A stretch of 64,000 nt of DNA from JAHEEL01 sp963700375 (GTDB lineage Bacteria > Actinomycetota > Acidimicrobiia > Spongiisociales > UBA5794). This document shows, one piece after another, positions 1 to 7,748 of this stretch (the stretch's first letter is position 1; each line of letters begins with the position of its first letter). The notes under the pieces are model-generated. The model was given only the letters and a program-made list of their open reading frames with translations. It searched no databases and had not been told where the DNA came from. The translations under genes were made by a program, and so were the position numbers. Location of the stretch: positions 248,001-312,000 of the forward strand of contig CAVOXF010000006.1 of NCBI GenBank assembly GCA_963700375.1, in the 5' to 3' direction.

Positions 1-695
1 TGAGCATCGAGATCCACCCCGTCCACGGCATCCCGGAGGTCGAACCCGGGGACGATCTCGCCATGTTGATCATCGCCGGACTGGCATCGTCCGGGGTCTC
101 GCTGCTCGACCGAGACGTCGTCGTGGTCACGCACAAGGTGGTATCGAAGGCAGAGGGTCGGATCGAACCAGTCGCGGACGACCGTGCCTATCGGGAGTTG
201 GCGGAGCGCGAGGCCCGGTCGATCCTCCGGCGACGCGGTGATCTCATGATCGCGCAGACCGCGCACGGATTCATCTGTGCCAACGCGGGTGTCGACCGGT
301 CCAACGTCGCAGACGGTTACGCCATCCTCCTCCCGATCGACTCCGATCGCTCGGCACACCGCTTGCGGATGCAACTCCAGCAGGCGACCGGCGCCGAGAT
401 CGCCGTGATCGTCACCGACACCTTCGGAAGGCCGTGGCGGCGGGGACTGGTCGATGTGGCGATCGGCGTCTCGGGCCTGCCGGCCACGATCGACCTCCGG
501 GGCCAGCCCGACGCTCACGGCCGAACGATGAACGTGACCGAGATCGCGATCGTCGACGAGATCGCCGCAGCAGCAGATCTCGCCATGGGCAAGGCCGATG
601 CCATTCCGGTTGCCGTCGTCCGCGGTCTCGATCTCACCGGCGAAGGCCGAGCCACCGACCTCGTCCGCCCCCCGGAAGAGGACATGTTCCGTTGA
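1..695 (+). CDS. cofE: Coenzyme F420:L-glutamate ligase (CofE-type), first base of start codon outside window
   Basis: Adds glutamate residues to F420-0 using GTP in the last steps of cofactor F420 synthesis. The frame is open from base 3 (reading SIEIHPVHGIPEV) and the window opens with TG, so the ATG or GTG start probably lies one base upstream, giving about 231 residues. The ATG at 63 is internal because the conserved N-terminal IHPV/GIPEV segment precedes it. Family marks seen: DVVVVTHKVVSKAEG, GFICANAGVD, TDTFGRPWRRG and GRTMNVTEIA. It is a stand-alone CofE without the C-terminal nitroreductase-like domain of mycobacterial FbiB. Two predicted F420-dependent oxidoreductases (30698-31627 and 55276-56067) are possible users of the cofactor. 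The 105 bases to the next gene carry no clear terminator. Confidence 0.93.
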   Translation, partial: SIEIHPVHGIPEVEPGDDLAMLIIAGLASSGVSLLDRDVVVVTHKVVSKAEGRIEPVADDRAYRELAEREARSILRRRGDLMIAQTAHGFICANAGVDRSNVADGYAILLPIDSDRSAHRLRMQLQQATGAEIAVIVTDTFGRPWRRGLVDVAIGVSGLPATIDLRGQPDAHGRTMNVTEIAIVDEIAAAADLAMGKADAIPVAVVRGLDLTGEGRATDLVRPPEEDMFR

Positions 696-800
696 GTCAC
701 CGCTCACCAGTCACGAGACACCGGTCAGGCGGCGGAGGAGCCCGGCGACCAACGTGTACGTGCGGGCCGGCGATCGGCGTCTGGCGTCTGGCGACTTCCC

Positions 801-1682
801 ATGCCTGAACTCCCAGAGATCGAGGCATATCTCGCTGCCCTTCGGCCGCGAATCGTCGGAGAGCGGTTGCGCCGGATCCGGATCCAGAGCTTCTCGGTGC
901 TCAAGACCTATGACCCGCCGATCGGCGATATCGTCGAGGTGCCCGTCATCGGGGTCGACCGCCTCGGGAAGCGGATCGTGATCCATCTGGACGGGGGCCT
1001 GTCGCTCGTCGTACACCTGATGGTCGCCGGTCGATTGCAGTGGCTCTCACCCAACGCGACCATCCCGCGACGGTCGGGACTGGCGGCATTCGACTTCGCC
1101 AACGGGACCCTCCTCCTGACCGAGGCCGGTTCGAAGCGCAGGGCATCGATCCACCTCGTCGACGCAGAGGGCCTGGCCGGGCTCGATCCGGGAGGAGCCG
1201 AGATCGCCGACCTCACCGTGGCCGAATTCGGCGAGCGGCTGACCCGGGAACGTCATGCGCTCAAGCGGACGCTCACCGATCCCCGCCTGTTCGCGGGCGT
1301 CGGCGGAGCGTTCGCCGACGAGATCCTCTGGGCGGCCCGACTCTCCCCAACGCAGATGAGCACCAACCTCGATTCCGGCGAGGTCGCTCGACTTCATGCC
1401 GCTGCCGTCGAGACGCTGGACCGGTGGACCGTCCTCCGTGTCGCAGAGGTCGGCGACGGGTTCCCGACGAAGGTCACCGCCTCGCACCCCGAGATGGCCG
1501 TGCATGGGAGATACGGCGAACCCTGCCCGGAGTGCGGGGCACCGGTGCAGCGAATCGTTCACATCGGCCGGGAGACCAACTACTGCGCTGGCTGCCAGAC
1601 GGATGGTCGGATCCTCGCCGACCGCGCGCTCTCCCGTCTCCTCAAGGACGACCGCCCGAAGCATCTCGACGACCTGCGCTAG
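801..1682 (+). CDS. Fpg/Nei family DNA glycosylase (formamidopyrimidine-DNA glycosylase type)
   Basis: Base-excision repair enzyme removing oxidised bases and nicking the abasic site. 293 residues. The start is fixed by MPELPEIE, whose Pro2 is the catalytic nucleophile of the family and Glu3 the acid; the beta-hairpin lysine lies in RLGKRIVIHLDGG. The C-terminal zinc finger is C-x2-C-x16-C-x2-C (CPEC...CAGC). The usual HLGMSG-type segment reads HLMVAGRL, so this is a divergent branch and a mutM symbol is not certain; an Nei-like substrate range is possible. Its TAG stop lies inside CTAG at 1679-1682, which is also the stop of the convergent epimerase gene. No Shine-Dalgarno and no leaderless -10 was seen before the ATG. 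Confidence 0.88.
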   Translation: MPELPEIEAYLAALRPRIVGERLRRIRIQSFSVLKTYDPPIGDIVEVPVIGVDRLGKRIVIHLDGGLSLVVHLMVAGRLQWLSPNATIPRRSGLAAFDFANGTLLLTEAGSKRRASIHLVDAEGLAGLDPGGAEIADLTVAEFGERLTRERHALKRTLTDPRLFAGVGGAFADEILWAARLSPTQMSTNLDSGEVARLHAAAVETLDRWTVLRVAEVGDGFPTKVTASHPEMAVHGRYGEPCPECGAPVQRIVHIGRETNYCAGCQTDGRILADRALSRLLKDDRPKHLDDLR

Positions 1683-2623
1683 GGGTTGTTCCGGAACCAC
1701 TCGATCGTCTGGACAAGGCCGTCGTCCAGGCCCGTCCACGGCTGCCACCCGAGTGCCTCACGCGCCGCAGACGCGTCAAGGCACGACCGCCGCTGCTCCC
1801 CCGCCCGCGCTGCAGCATGATTGGGTCGGGCCGGCGAACCGACGATTCGTGCCATCCGTTCGTAGAGGCCGACCACGGTGGTCTCGATACCGGTGCCGAT
1901 GTTGAAGTAGCGATTGCCGCCCATCAACGCCGCACGCCAGAGCGCATCCGTCACGTCCTCGACGAACACGTAATCGCGGGTCTGCAGGCCGTCTCCGTAG
2001 ATTGTCGGCGTCCGCCCTCCGAGGAGGTCGCTGCTGAAGATTGCGACCACGCCGGCCTCGCCTGCCGGATCTTGCCCAGGGCCATAGACGTTTGCGAATC
2101 CGAGCGAGACGTAGTCGAGTCCCGATGAGCGCTGGAAGTAGTCGAAGTAGTCGTCGACGACCTTCTTCGAGACGCCGTACGGGGAATCAGGCCTCCGCTC
2201 GACCGATTCGGGCGTCGGGATGATGGACGTGTCCCCGAAGGTCGCTCCACCTGATGACGAGAAGACGATCCGATCGACACCAGCATCGCGGGCCGCTGCG
2301 AGGACGTTGATCGTGCCGAGGACGTTGACGGCCGCATCGCCGATCGGATCCGCGACCGATGACCGCACGTCGATCTGGGCCGCGAGATGGAATGCCACCT
2401 GAGGGGCAAAGGCGATGAAGACATCCCGCAACTCGGGCGACCTGATGTCGATCTGGTGGAAGTGGACGCGACCCCGTGCCCGGACGTCCGCGAGACGCGA
2501 CAGCATGCCGCTCGACAGGTTGTCAACCACCAATACCTCGGCGCCTTCGTCGATGAGCCGACTCACAAGGTTGGAGCCGATGAATCCCGCCCCGCCGGTG
2601 ACGACCGCTTTGCCGATGCTCAT
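1679..2623 (-). CDS. NAD-dependent epimerase/dehydratase (extended SDR, UDP-glucose 4-epimerase-like)
   Basis: Nucleotide-sugar epimerase or dehydratase, probably for cell-envelope polysaccharide. 314 residues. The N-terminal Rossmann motif is TGGAGFIGSNL; the catalytic Tyr-x3-Lys is YGVSKK, with a serine-rich SSSGG strand before it. The ATG at 2623 is preceded by GGGAGG and overlaps the birA stop as ATGA, so it is translationally coupled to birA; the much longer open frame upstream on this strand is a shadow of birA. GalE-like by overall pattern, but the sugar substrate cannot be decided from motifs. The stop codon shares CTAG with the convergent glycosylase gene. Confidence 0.88.
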   Translation of the reverse strand: MSIGKAVVTGGAGFIGSNLVSRLIDEGAEVLVVDNLSSGMLSRLADVRARGRVHFHQIDIRSPELRDVFIAFAPQVAFHLAAQIDVRSSVADPIGDAAVNVLGTINVLAAARDAGVDRIVFSSSGGATFGDTSIIPTPESVERRPDSPYGVSKKVVDDYFDYFQRSSGLDYVSLGFANVYGPGQDPAGEAGVVAIFSSDLLGGRTPTIYGDGLQTRDYVFVEDVTDALWRAALMGGNRYFNIGTGIETTVVGLYERMARIVGSPARPNHAAARAGEQRRSCLDASAAREALGWQPWTGLDDGLVQTIEWFRNNP

Positions 2624-3333
2624 GTGCCTCCCGGATCGATCGGAATTGTAGCGGGGTCGTGCAGACGCACTTCTCCGCTTGTGACGCTCACCAGCCCGGA
2701 TGGAGTCTCGACCACGAGATCGCCGGCATCGGATACCGAAATGGCGGTACCCGATCCGGATGCGTACGAGACCGATCGGCCGATCGTCACGCACGCCCGC
2801 CGATACTCCTCTGCGCCCCACCCGGCGGGAGACCCGCTCATCCGCTCGAGGAACCGGTCCACCCAGGCCCGGGCGAGTTCGAGTGGAGGGCCGACCGTCG
2901 ACGTGTCGGCGTGGAGGGCGGCTGCCCCCGGGATCGGTTCCTTCCAGCACAAGTTGACACCGCAGCCCACAACAACGCGGACGTCGCCCGCTTCGACGAG
3001 GAGACCTCCAACCTTCCCGGCGGCGACGACCAGATCGTTCGGCCACCGAAGCCCAACCGCGATGCCAACTACGTCCGCAATCGCAGCCCTCACCGCGAGT
3101 CCGGCAACGAGAGGAATACGACTCCAATCGGTGACCGGCCATGCCGGCTCGAACGCGAGCGACGAGAACAGCGCCAGGTCCGGTTGGATCCATTCGCGTC
3201 CGAGGCGACCGCGGCCGGCCGGTTGATGCCGGGCAACGACAAGAACCGGCTTGTCGCTGTCGGCGCGCTTCCGCGCTTCGTCCTGGGTTGATTCTGCCGA
3301 GTCGAGCTCGACAATCGCGTATGGTGTAGCCAA
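2620..3333 (-). CDS. birA: Biotin--[acetyl-CoA-carboxylase] ligase (BirA, no repressor domain)
   Basis: Activates biotin with ATP and attaches it to the BCCP lysine of biotin enzymes; the expected target is the carboxylase subunit at 5975-7720. About 237 residues with the ligase catalytic core: DSAESTQDEARK, the GRGRLGREW biotinyl-AMP loop, RWPNDL and KVGGLLVE, then a small C-terminal SH3-like domain. There is no N-terminal helix-turn-helix, so it is a monofunctional ligase. I chose a TTG start at 3333 because GAGG sits about 7 bases before it and no ATG or GTG fits the homologous N-terminus. It is divergent from the carboxyltransferase gene, only 42 bases from that gene's GTG. Its TGA overlaps the ATG of the epimerase. 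Confidence 0.9.
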   Translation of the reverse strand: MATPYAIVELDSAESTQDEARKRADSDKPVLVVARHQPAGRGRLGREWIQPDLALFSSLAFEPAWPVTDWSRIPLVAGLAVRAAIADVVGIAVGLRWPNDLVVAAGKVGGLLVEAGDVRVVVGCGVNLCWKEPIPGAAALHADTSTVGPPLELARAWVDRFLERMSGSPAGWGAEEYRRACVTIGRSVSYASGSGTAISVSDAGDLVVETPSGLVSVTSGEVRLHDPATIPIDPGGT

Positions 3334-3375
3334 CCGTCCACCTCGATGGTCAAACCTGAGCCTACCGGGAGGGTT

Positions 3376-4926
3376 GTGAGCACCGAAGATCGCATCAAGA
3401 AGTTGCGCCGCCTGCGCGAGGCTGCCCGCGCGCCCGCTAACCAGCGGGCGATCGACCGTCAGCACGACCTCGGAAAGCTCACGGCGCGCGAGCGAATCGA
3501 GCTCCTCCTCGACAAGGATTCGTTCCAGGAACTCGACATGCTGGTACGACACCATGCGGCCGGTTTCGGAGTCGAAGACCAGCGCCCGCCCGGCGATGCC
3601 GTCATCACCGGATACGGAACCGTCGATGGACGCACCGTGTTCGTGTTCGCCGAGGACTTCACGGCGTTCGGTGGCAGCCTCGGAGCGGCCGTCGCCGACA
3701 AGATCTGCAAGGTCATGGACCTCGCGCTGAGCAACGGCGCCCCTCTGATCGGGATCAAAGACTCGGGCGGAGCGAGAATTCAGGAAGGGGTTGCCGCCCT
3801 CCACGGCTACGGCCGCATCTTCGAGCGCAACGTCCGTGCATCGGGCGTGATTCCCCAGATCTCCGTCATCATGGGGCCGTGCGCCGGCGGTGCGGTCTAC
3901 TCGCCTGCGATCACCGACTTCGTCTACCAGGTCGAAGAAACCTCACACATGTTCATCACGGGCCCCGAGGTCATCAAGACAGTGACCGGCGAGGACGTGA
4001 CGATGGAAGAACTCGGTGGTGCCCATGCCCACGCAACGCGGTCGGGCGTGACCCACTTCGTGGTTCCCGACGATCGCTCGGCAATGGAGGAGGTCCGCTT
4101 CCTCCTGTCGTTCCTACCGCAGAACAACATGGAGGTCGCACCGTTCTTCACGCCGCTCGATCGCGCCGAGCGCATGGACGAACTCCTCACGACGATCATC
4201 CCCGATTCACCCAACCAGCCATACGACATGGTCAACGTCGTCGAGGCGATCGTCGACGACGGCGAGTTCTACCAGGTCCACGAGCACTTCGCCCCGAACA
4301 TGATCGTGGGCTTCGCCCGGCTCGACGGGTACACGATCGGGGTGGTCGGGAACCAGCCTGCGGCGCTGGCCGGAACGCTCGATATCGACGCCTCGTCCAA
4401 GGGTGCCCGCTTTGTCCGCTTCTGCGACGCCTTCAACATCCCGCTCGTGACGCTCGTCGATGTTCCCGGATTCCTGCCGGGCGTCGGCCAGGAGCACAAC
4501 GGCATCATCCGCCACGGCGCGAAGCTGCTGTACGCCTTCTCTGAGGCAACCGTGCCCCGCGTGACGGTTATCACCCGCAAGGCATACGGCGGCGCGTTCC
4601 TCGTCATGAACGCCCGGTCGATCCGGGCGGATGTCGTGTTCGCATGGCCAACCGCCGAGATCGCGGTGATGGGCGCGCAAGGTGCCGTGAACATCATTCA
4701 TCGCAAGGAGCTGCAGACAGCGGATGATCCGGAAGCCGAACGGCTGCGTCTGATCGATGAGTACGAGGATCGCTTCAACAATCCGTACGTCGCCGCCGAA
4801 CGGGGCTATATCGACGACGTGATCGAGGCACGCGAAACCCGGCCTCGGTTGATTCGTGCGCTGGCGATGCTGCGAAACAAGAGAGAGGCCATGCCTCCGA
4901 GGAAACACGGCAACATCCCGCTGTAG
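3376..4926 (+). CDS. pccB: Acyl-CoA carboxylase beta subunit (propionyl-CoA carboxylase-type carboxyltransferase)
   Basis: Transfers the carboxyl group from carboxybiotin to an acyl-CoA, giving methylmalonyl-CoA when propionyl-CoA is used. About 516 residues, the normal family size, with N- and C-terminal crotonase-like carboxyltransferase halves: KDSGGARIQEGVAALHGYG with GPCAGGAVYSPA, then DVPGFLPGVGQEHNG and AWPTAEIAVMGAQGAVNI. An aspartate sits in the ADVVFAWPTA segment, a position that, if my alignment is right, is linked with propionyl-CoA preference in actinobacterial PccB/AccD5. GTG at 3376 has GGGAGG just before it and starts at the conserved STEDRIKKLR; an in-frame ATG at 3346 lacks a ribosome site. 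It works with the alpha subunit at 5975 and BirA. Confidence 0.93.
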   Translation: MSTEDRIKKLRRLREAARAPANQRAIDRQHDLGKLTARERIELLLDKDSFQELDMLVRHHAAGFGVEDQRPPGDAVITGYGTVDGRTVFVFAEDFTAFGGSLGAAVADKICKVMDLALSNGAPLIGIKDSGGARIQEGVAALHGYGRIFERNVRASGVIPQISVIMGPCAGGAVYSPAITDFVYQVEETSHMFITGPEVIKTVTGEDVTMEELGGAHAHATRSGVTHFVVPDDRSAMEEVRFLLSFLPQNNMEVAPFFTPLDRAERMDELLTTIIPDSPNQPYDMVNVVEAIVDDGEFYQVHEHFAPNMIVGFARLDGYTIGVVGNQPAALAGTLDIDASSKGARFVRFCDAFNIPLVTLVDVPGFLPGVGQEHNGIIRHGAKLLYAFSEATVPRVTVITRKAYGGAFLVMNARSIRADVVFAWPTAEIAVMGAQGAVNIIHRKELQTADDPEAERLRLIDEYEDRFNNPYVAAERGYIDDVIEARETRPRLIRALAMLRNKREAMPPRKHGNIPL

Positions 4927-4981
4927 CCACACCAGCCTGAGTCGACGATCGCTACGCCGGAACCGTTCGAATGACTTCGCT

Positions 4982-5852
4982 TCAGGGCCGGCAGGTCCAG
5001 TGCTCCCACGCCGACTGCCCGGACTCCAGGGAGTAGTCGACGAGCCAGGCGGCCGCGGCGACGTTCGCCTTCGGATCGAGTGCCGACGATCCCGCGAACC
5101 CCGCCGCCTCGGAAGCGTTCGCCCAGGTTCGGCTGATGAACTGGAACAGGCCGGTGGCGCTACTCCTCGGGTTGCGGGCCGACGGATCACCCTCCGACTC
5201 GCACGCAATGATCGCAAGTGCCTGATCGACCAACTCCGGTGCGAAGTACTCTTCGACCAGCGGGCGCCATCGCTCCACGGCATCCTCCTCTGTTCTCTCG
5301 GTCGGGCTCTCTGTGCCCTCGGTCGGGCTCTCTGTGCCCTCGGTCAGGCTCTCTGTGCCCTCGGTCGGGACTTGCGAGGGCATTGACCACACGCCGCTCC
5401 GCCTCGCCAATGAGATCGCTGGCCTCAGCCGATCGCTCACTGAGGTACGTCGCCTTGGCAAGCGCCTGAGCGGCGTCCGGATCGACGGTTGCGGCCGCTC
5501 GGAGGATCACGTCAATGAGGAGACCCACCTCCGGGACCACGAGAACCCCCGTCCGCTCTCCTGCATCTGCGACGGCGAGGAGCATTTCGCTGAACGCCGC
5601 GAGCTGGCGGATGGCTTCGTTGTAATCGAGATCGGCTTCGTCGGCAAGGACGTTCACGACGCCACCGACACGGGCGAGATCTGCCGCTGCAGCGGTCCGG
5701 TCCGCGACCGCGGACATCGTGTCCACGTGGGCAAGCTCCTCGGACACCGGCGGGCCTGCCTCGGCGCGGACGGAGATCGCCGGCACGGCGACCAGGCCGA
5801 GCGCGACAAACCAGACGATAAGGGAACGGGGATACCGCATGGGGAAACCCAT
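4982..5852 (-). pseudogene. Secreted lytic transglycosylase-like protein split by a +1 frameshift
   Basis: Two open frames form one protein. From 5852 to about 5370 the frame encodes a signal peptide (SLIVWFVALGLVAVPAISVRA) and a helical N-terminal region. From about 5400 to 4982 the next frame encodes a Thr/Glu-rich linker of TEGTESP repeats and an SLT-type domain (IACESEGDPSARN, SSATGLFQF, WANASEAAG) expected to cleave peptidoglycan. The first frame continues into DRGHREP repeats and a non-native tail. Total length is 3n+1, so one extra base separates the halves; the switch must lie near 5340-5400, at the edge of the 21-bp repeats. Restored length would be 289 residues. TAGCCT at 5863-5868 lies 10 bases before the ATG. 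It may be a pseudogene, an assembly error, or a translated +1 shift. Confidence 0.7.
5297..5370. repeat. 21-bp tandem repeat (about 3.5 copies) inside the transglycosylase linker
   Basis: The unit begins CTCGGTCGGGCTCTCTGTG and repeats at 5297, 5318, 5339 and partly 5360, with one G-to-A change in the third copy. On the coding (minus) strand one frame reads TEGTESP and another DRGHREP. Because the period is a multiple of three, gain or loss of whole copies changes linker length but not frame. Confidence 0.9.
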
Positions 5853-5961
5853 GAGAACGGTCAGGCTATGCGCGGCCCTCCGGTATCGGCGTCATTCGTA
5901 ACCTGAGCGGCGAACCTCGGGTCGGATCGGAGACGACCAGCCGTTCTCAAATCGACGTTCC

Positions 5962-5967
5962 TAGGAT
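5962..5967 (+). promoter_or_regulatory. Leaderless-type -10 (TAGGAT) of the biotin carboxylase gene
   Basis: TAGGAT followed by 7 bases and then the GTG at 5975. Transcription starting 6-7 bases after a -10 element would begin at the GTG itself. This is one of many starts in the window with the same arrangement and it favours the GTG over the ATG at 5966, which overlaps the -10. Confidence 0.55.
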
Positions 5968-5974
5968 GATCGCT

Positions 5975-7720
5975 GTGAAATCCGTTCTGATCGCGAACCG
6001 AGGCGAGATCGCCGTGCGCGTCATCCGCGCGGCCAGGGACCTCGGCCTGCACACGATCGCCGTCTACTCGGAACTCGATCGCAACGCCCTGCATGTCAAC
6101 CTCGCAGACGAAGCCTGGAACATCGGCCCTGCTCCCTCCGCTGAGTCCTACCTCAACATCCCGCGCATCCTCGGTGTCGCCAAGGAGTCGGGCGCCGAGG
6201 CGATTCATCCCGGCTACGGCTTCCTTGCGGAGAACGCCCTGTTCGCCCGGGCCGTCATCGACGCGGGGCTGATCTGGGTCGGTCCTTCTCCCGACGCAAT
6301 CGTCACCATGGGCGACAAGATCGCCTCCCGCGTTGCGGCGGACCGCGCCGGAGTCGCATCCGTCCCCGGCACGATCCAGCCGCTCACCGGCGTCGACGAG
6401 GTTCGCGAGTTTGCCGACACCCACGGCTTCCCGATCGCAATCAAAGCAGCGCACGGCGGTGGAGGCAAGGGCCTCAAGGTGGTGTACGAAGGGGGCGATC
6501 TGAAGGCGGCCTTCGAGAGCGCACGACGCGAGGCCGAGGCGTGGTTCTCCAACCCCGAGGTCTACGTCGAACGGTACCTGGACACCCCTCGGCACATCGA
6601 AGCCCAGATCATCTTCGACCAGCACGGAAACGGCGTGTTCCTTGGCGAACGCGACTGCTCACTCCAGCGACGCCATCAGAAGCTCGTGGAGGAGACCCCG
6701 GCGCCGGGGTTCACCGAAGCCCAGCGCACGAAGCTCGGAGACGCGGCGCTCGCCGTCGCCAGGGCCACCGGGTATGTCAACGCGGGAACGGTCGAGTTCT
6801 TGATGGATACGAGCGGCGATCTCTTCTTCCTCGAGATGAACACACGGATTCAGGTGGAGCACACGATCACGGAAGAGAACACCGGCATCGATCTCGTTGC
6901 CGAGCAACTCCGCGTCGCAGCCGGCGAACACCTCTCGTTCGATTCGGTTGATCGGCGGGGCCACGTCATCGAGTTTCGCATCAACGCCGAGAACCCGGCC
7001 GCTGGATTCCTGCCGACACCGGGCAAGCTCTCGACCTATCGCGAGCCGGCCGGTCCGTGGGTACGGGTGGACAGCGGCGTCTGCCAGGGCGCGCGGATAT
7101 CGCAGTACTACGACAACCTCATCGCGAAGCTCATCGTGCGAGGTCGCGACCGCGACGAGGCGATCCGCCGCTCGATCAGGGCCCTGAAGGAGTTCAAGAT
7201 CGAAGGTGTCGAGACCACGATCCCGGCCCACCTCAGAATTCTCGAGGGCGCCGATTTCGCGGCTGGGAACATCCACACGCGGCTTGTCGAGGACTCGATG
7301 GACTTCAGCGATCTCGCAAGCCCCGCGTCGCCCGCGATCCCGGAAGATGAAGAACTCCAGGAGCGGGAGATCACCGTCGAGGTCGGCGGGCGTCGGTTCG
7401 AAGTGAAGTACTGGTCGCAGGTCATCGCGTCGACGGGGTCCGGCCAGCGACCGGCACCACGCAGGAAGGCGCCGAAGCTCAGCAAGCAGCAGGCTTCGGG
7501 GGTCGAAGAGGGTGTGGTCATCTCCCCCATGCAGGGCACGATCGTCAAAGTCCACCATCCGGCGGGCGCGGCCGTCCGCGCCGACGAGCCGGTGGCCGTG
7601 CTCGAAGCAATGAAGATGGAGAACGAGATCAGGGCACCGATCGACGGGGAGATCGTCGACCTGCGGGTGCAGCCGGGTGACACCGTGAGTCTCGGCGCCG
7701 TTTTGATGATCATCAGGTAG
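5975..7720 (+). CDS. Acyl-CoA carboxylase alpha subunit: biotin carboxylase plus BCCP
   Basis: ATP-dependent carboxylation of biotin, carried on the same chain; AccA3/PccA type. 581 residues. Order: biotin carboxylase N-domain (SVLIANRGEIAVRVIRA at the start, HPGYGFLAEN), ATP-grasp with the glycine loop KAAHGGGGKGLKVV and FLEMNTRIQVEHTITEE, C-domain (FRINAENP), then a linker and a C-terminal biotinyl domain with EAMKMEN, Lys about residue 547. GTG 5975 is chosen because TAGGAT ends 7 bases upstream and homologues begin at this point; ATG 5966 would add three residues. Pairs with the beta subunit at 3376; in actinobacteria one alpha subunit can serve several beta subunits. Confidence 0.94.
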   Translation: MKSVLIANRGEIAVRVIRAARDLGLHTIAVYSELDRNALHVNLADEAWNIGPAPSAESYLNIPRILGVAKESGAEAIHPGYGFLAENALFARAVIDAGLIWVGPSPDAIVTMGDKIASRVAADRAGVASVPGTIQPLTGVDEVREFADTHGFPIAIKAAHGGGGKGLKVVYEGGDLKAAFESARREAEAWFSNPEVYVERYLDTPRHIEAQIIFDQHGNGVFLGERDCSLQRRHQKLVEETPAPGFTEAQRTKLGDAALAVARATGYVNAGTVEFLMDTSGDLFFLEMNTRIQVEHTITEENTGIDLVAEQLRVAAGEHLSFDSVDRRGHVIEFRINAENPAAGFLPTPGKLSTYREPAGPWVRVDSGVCQGARISQYYDNLIAKLIVRGRDRDEAIRRSIRALKEFKIEGVETTIPAHLRILEGADFAAGNIHTRLVEDSMDFSDLASPASPAIPEDEELQEREITVEVGGRRFEVKYWSQVIASTGSGQRPAPRRKAPKLSKQQASGVEEGVVISPMQGTIVKVHHPAGAAVRADEPVAVLEAMKMENEIRAPIDGEIVDLRVQPGDTVSLGAVLMIIR

Positions 7721-7748
7721 CGGGACTCGGCCGCGGCCTCGCCGGAGC

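Noticed and set aside
2624..3193. N-terminal extension of the epimerase frame to 504 residues
   Set aside because: The extension overlaps birA in another frame, is Arg-rich and has no motif; ATG 2623 has a ribosome site and begins right at the Rossmann motif.
5297..5370. CRISPR-like or intergenic repeat array
   Set aside because: Repeats are direct, 21 bp, without spacers and inside a coding linker; the same applies to the 54-bp repeats at 25387-25548.
7721..7748. Cobalamin riboswitch for the mutase or adenosyltransferase
   Set aside because: The gaps around both genes are far too short for one and no B12-box-like sequence was seen.
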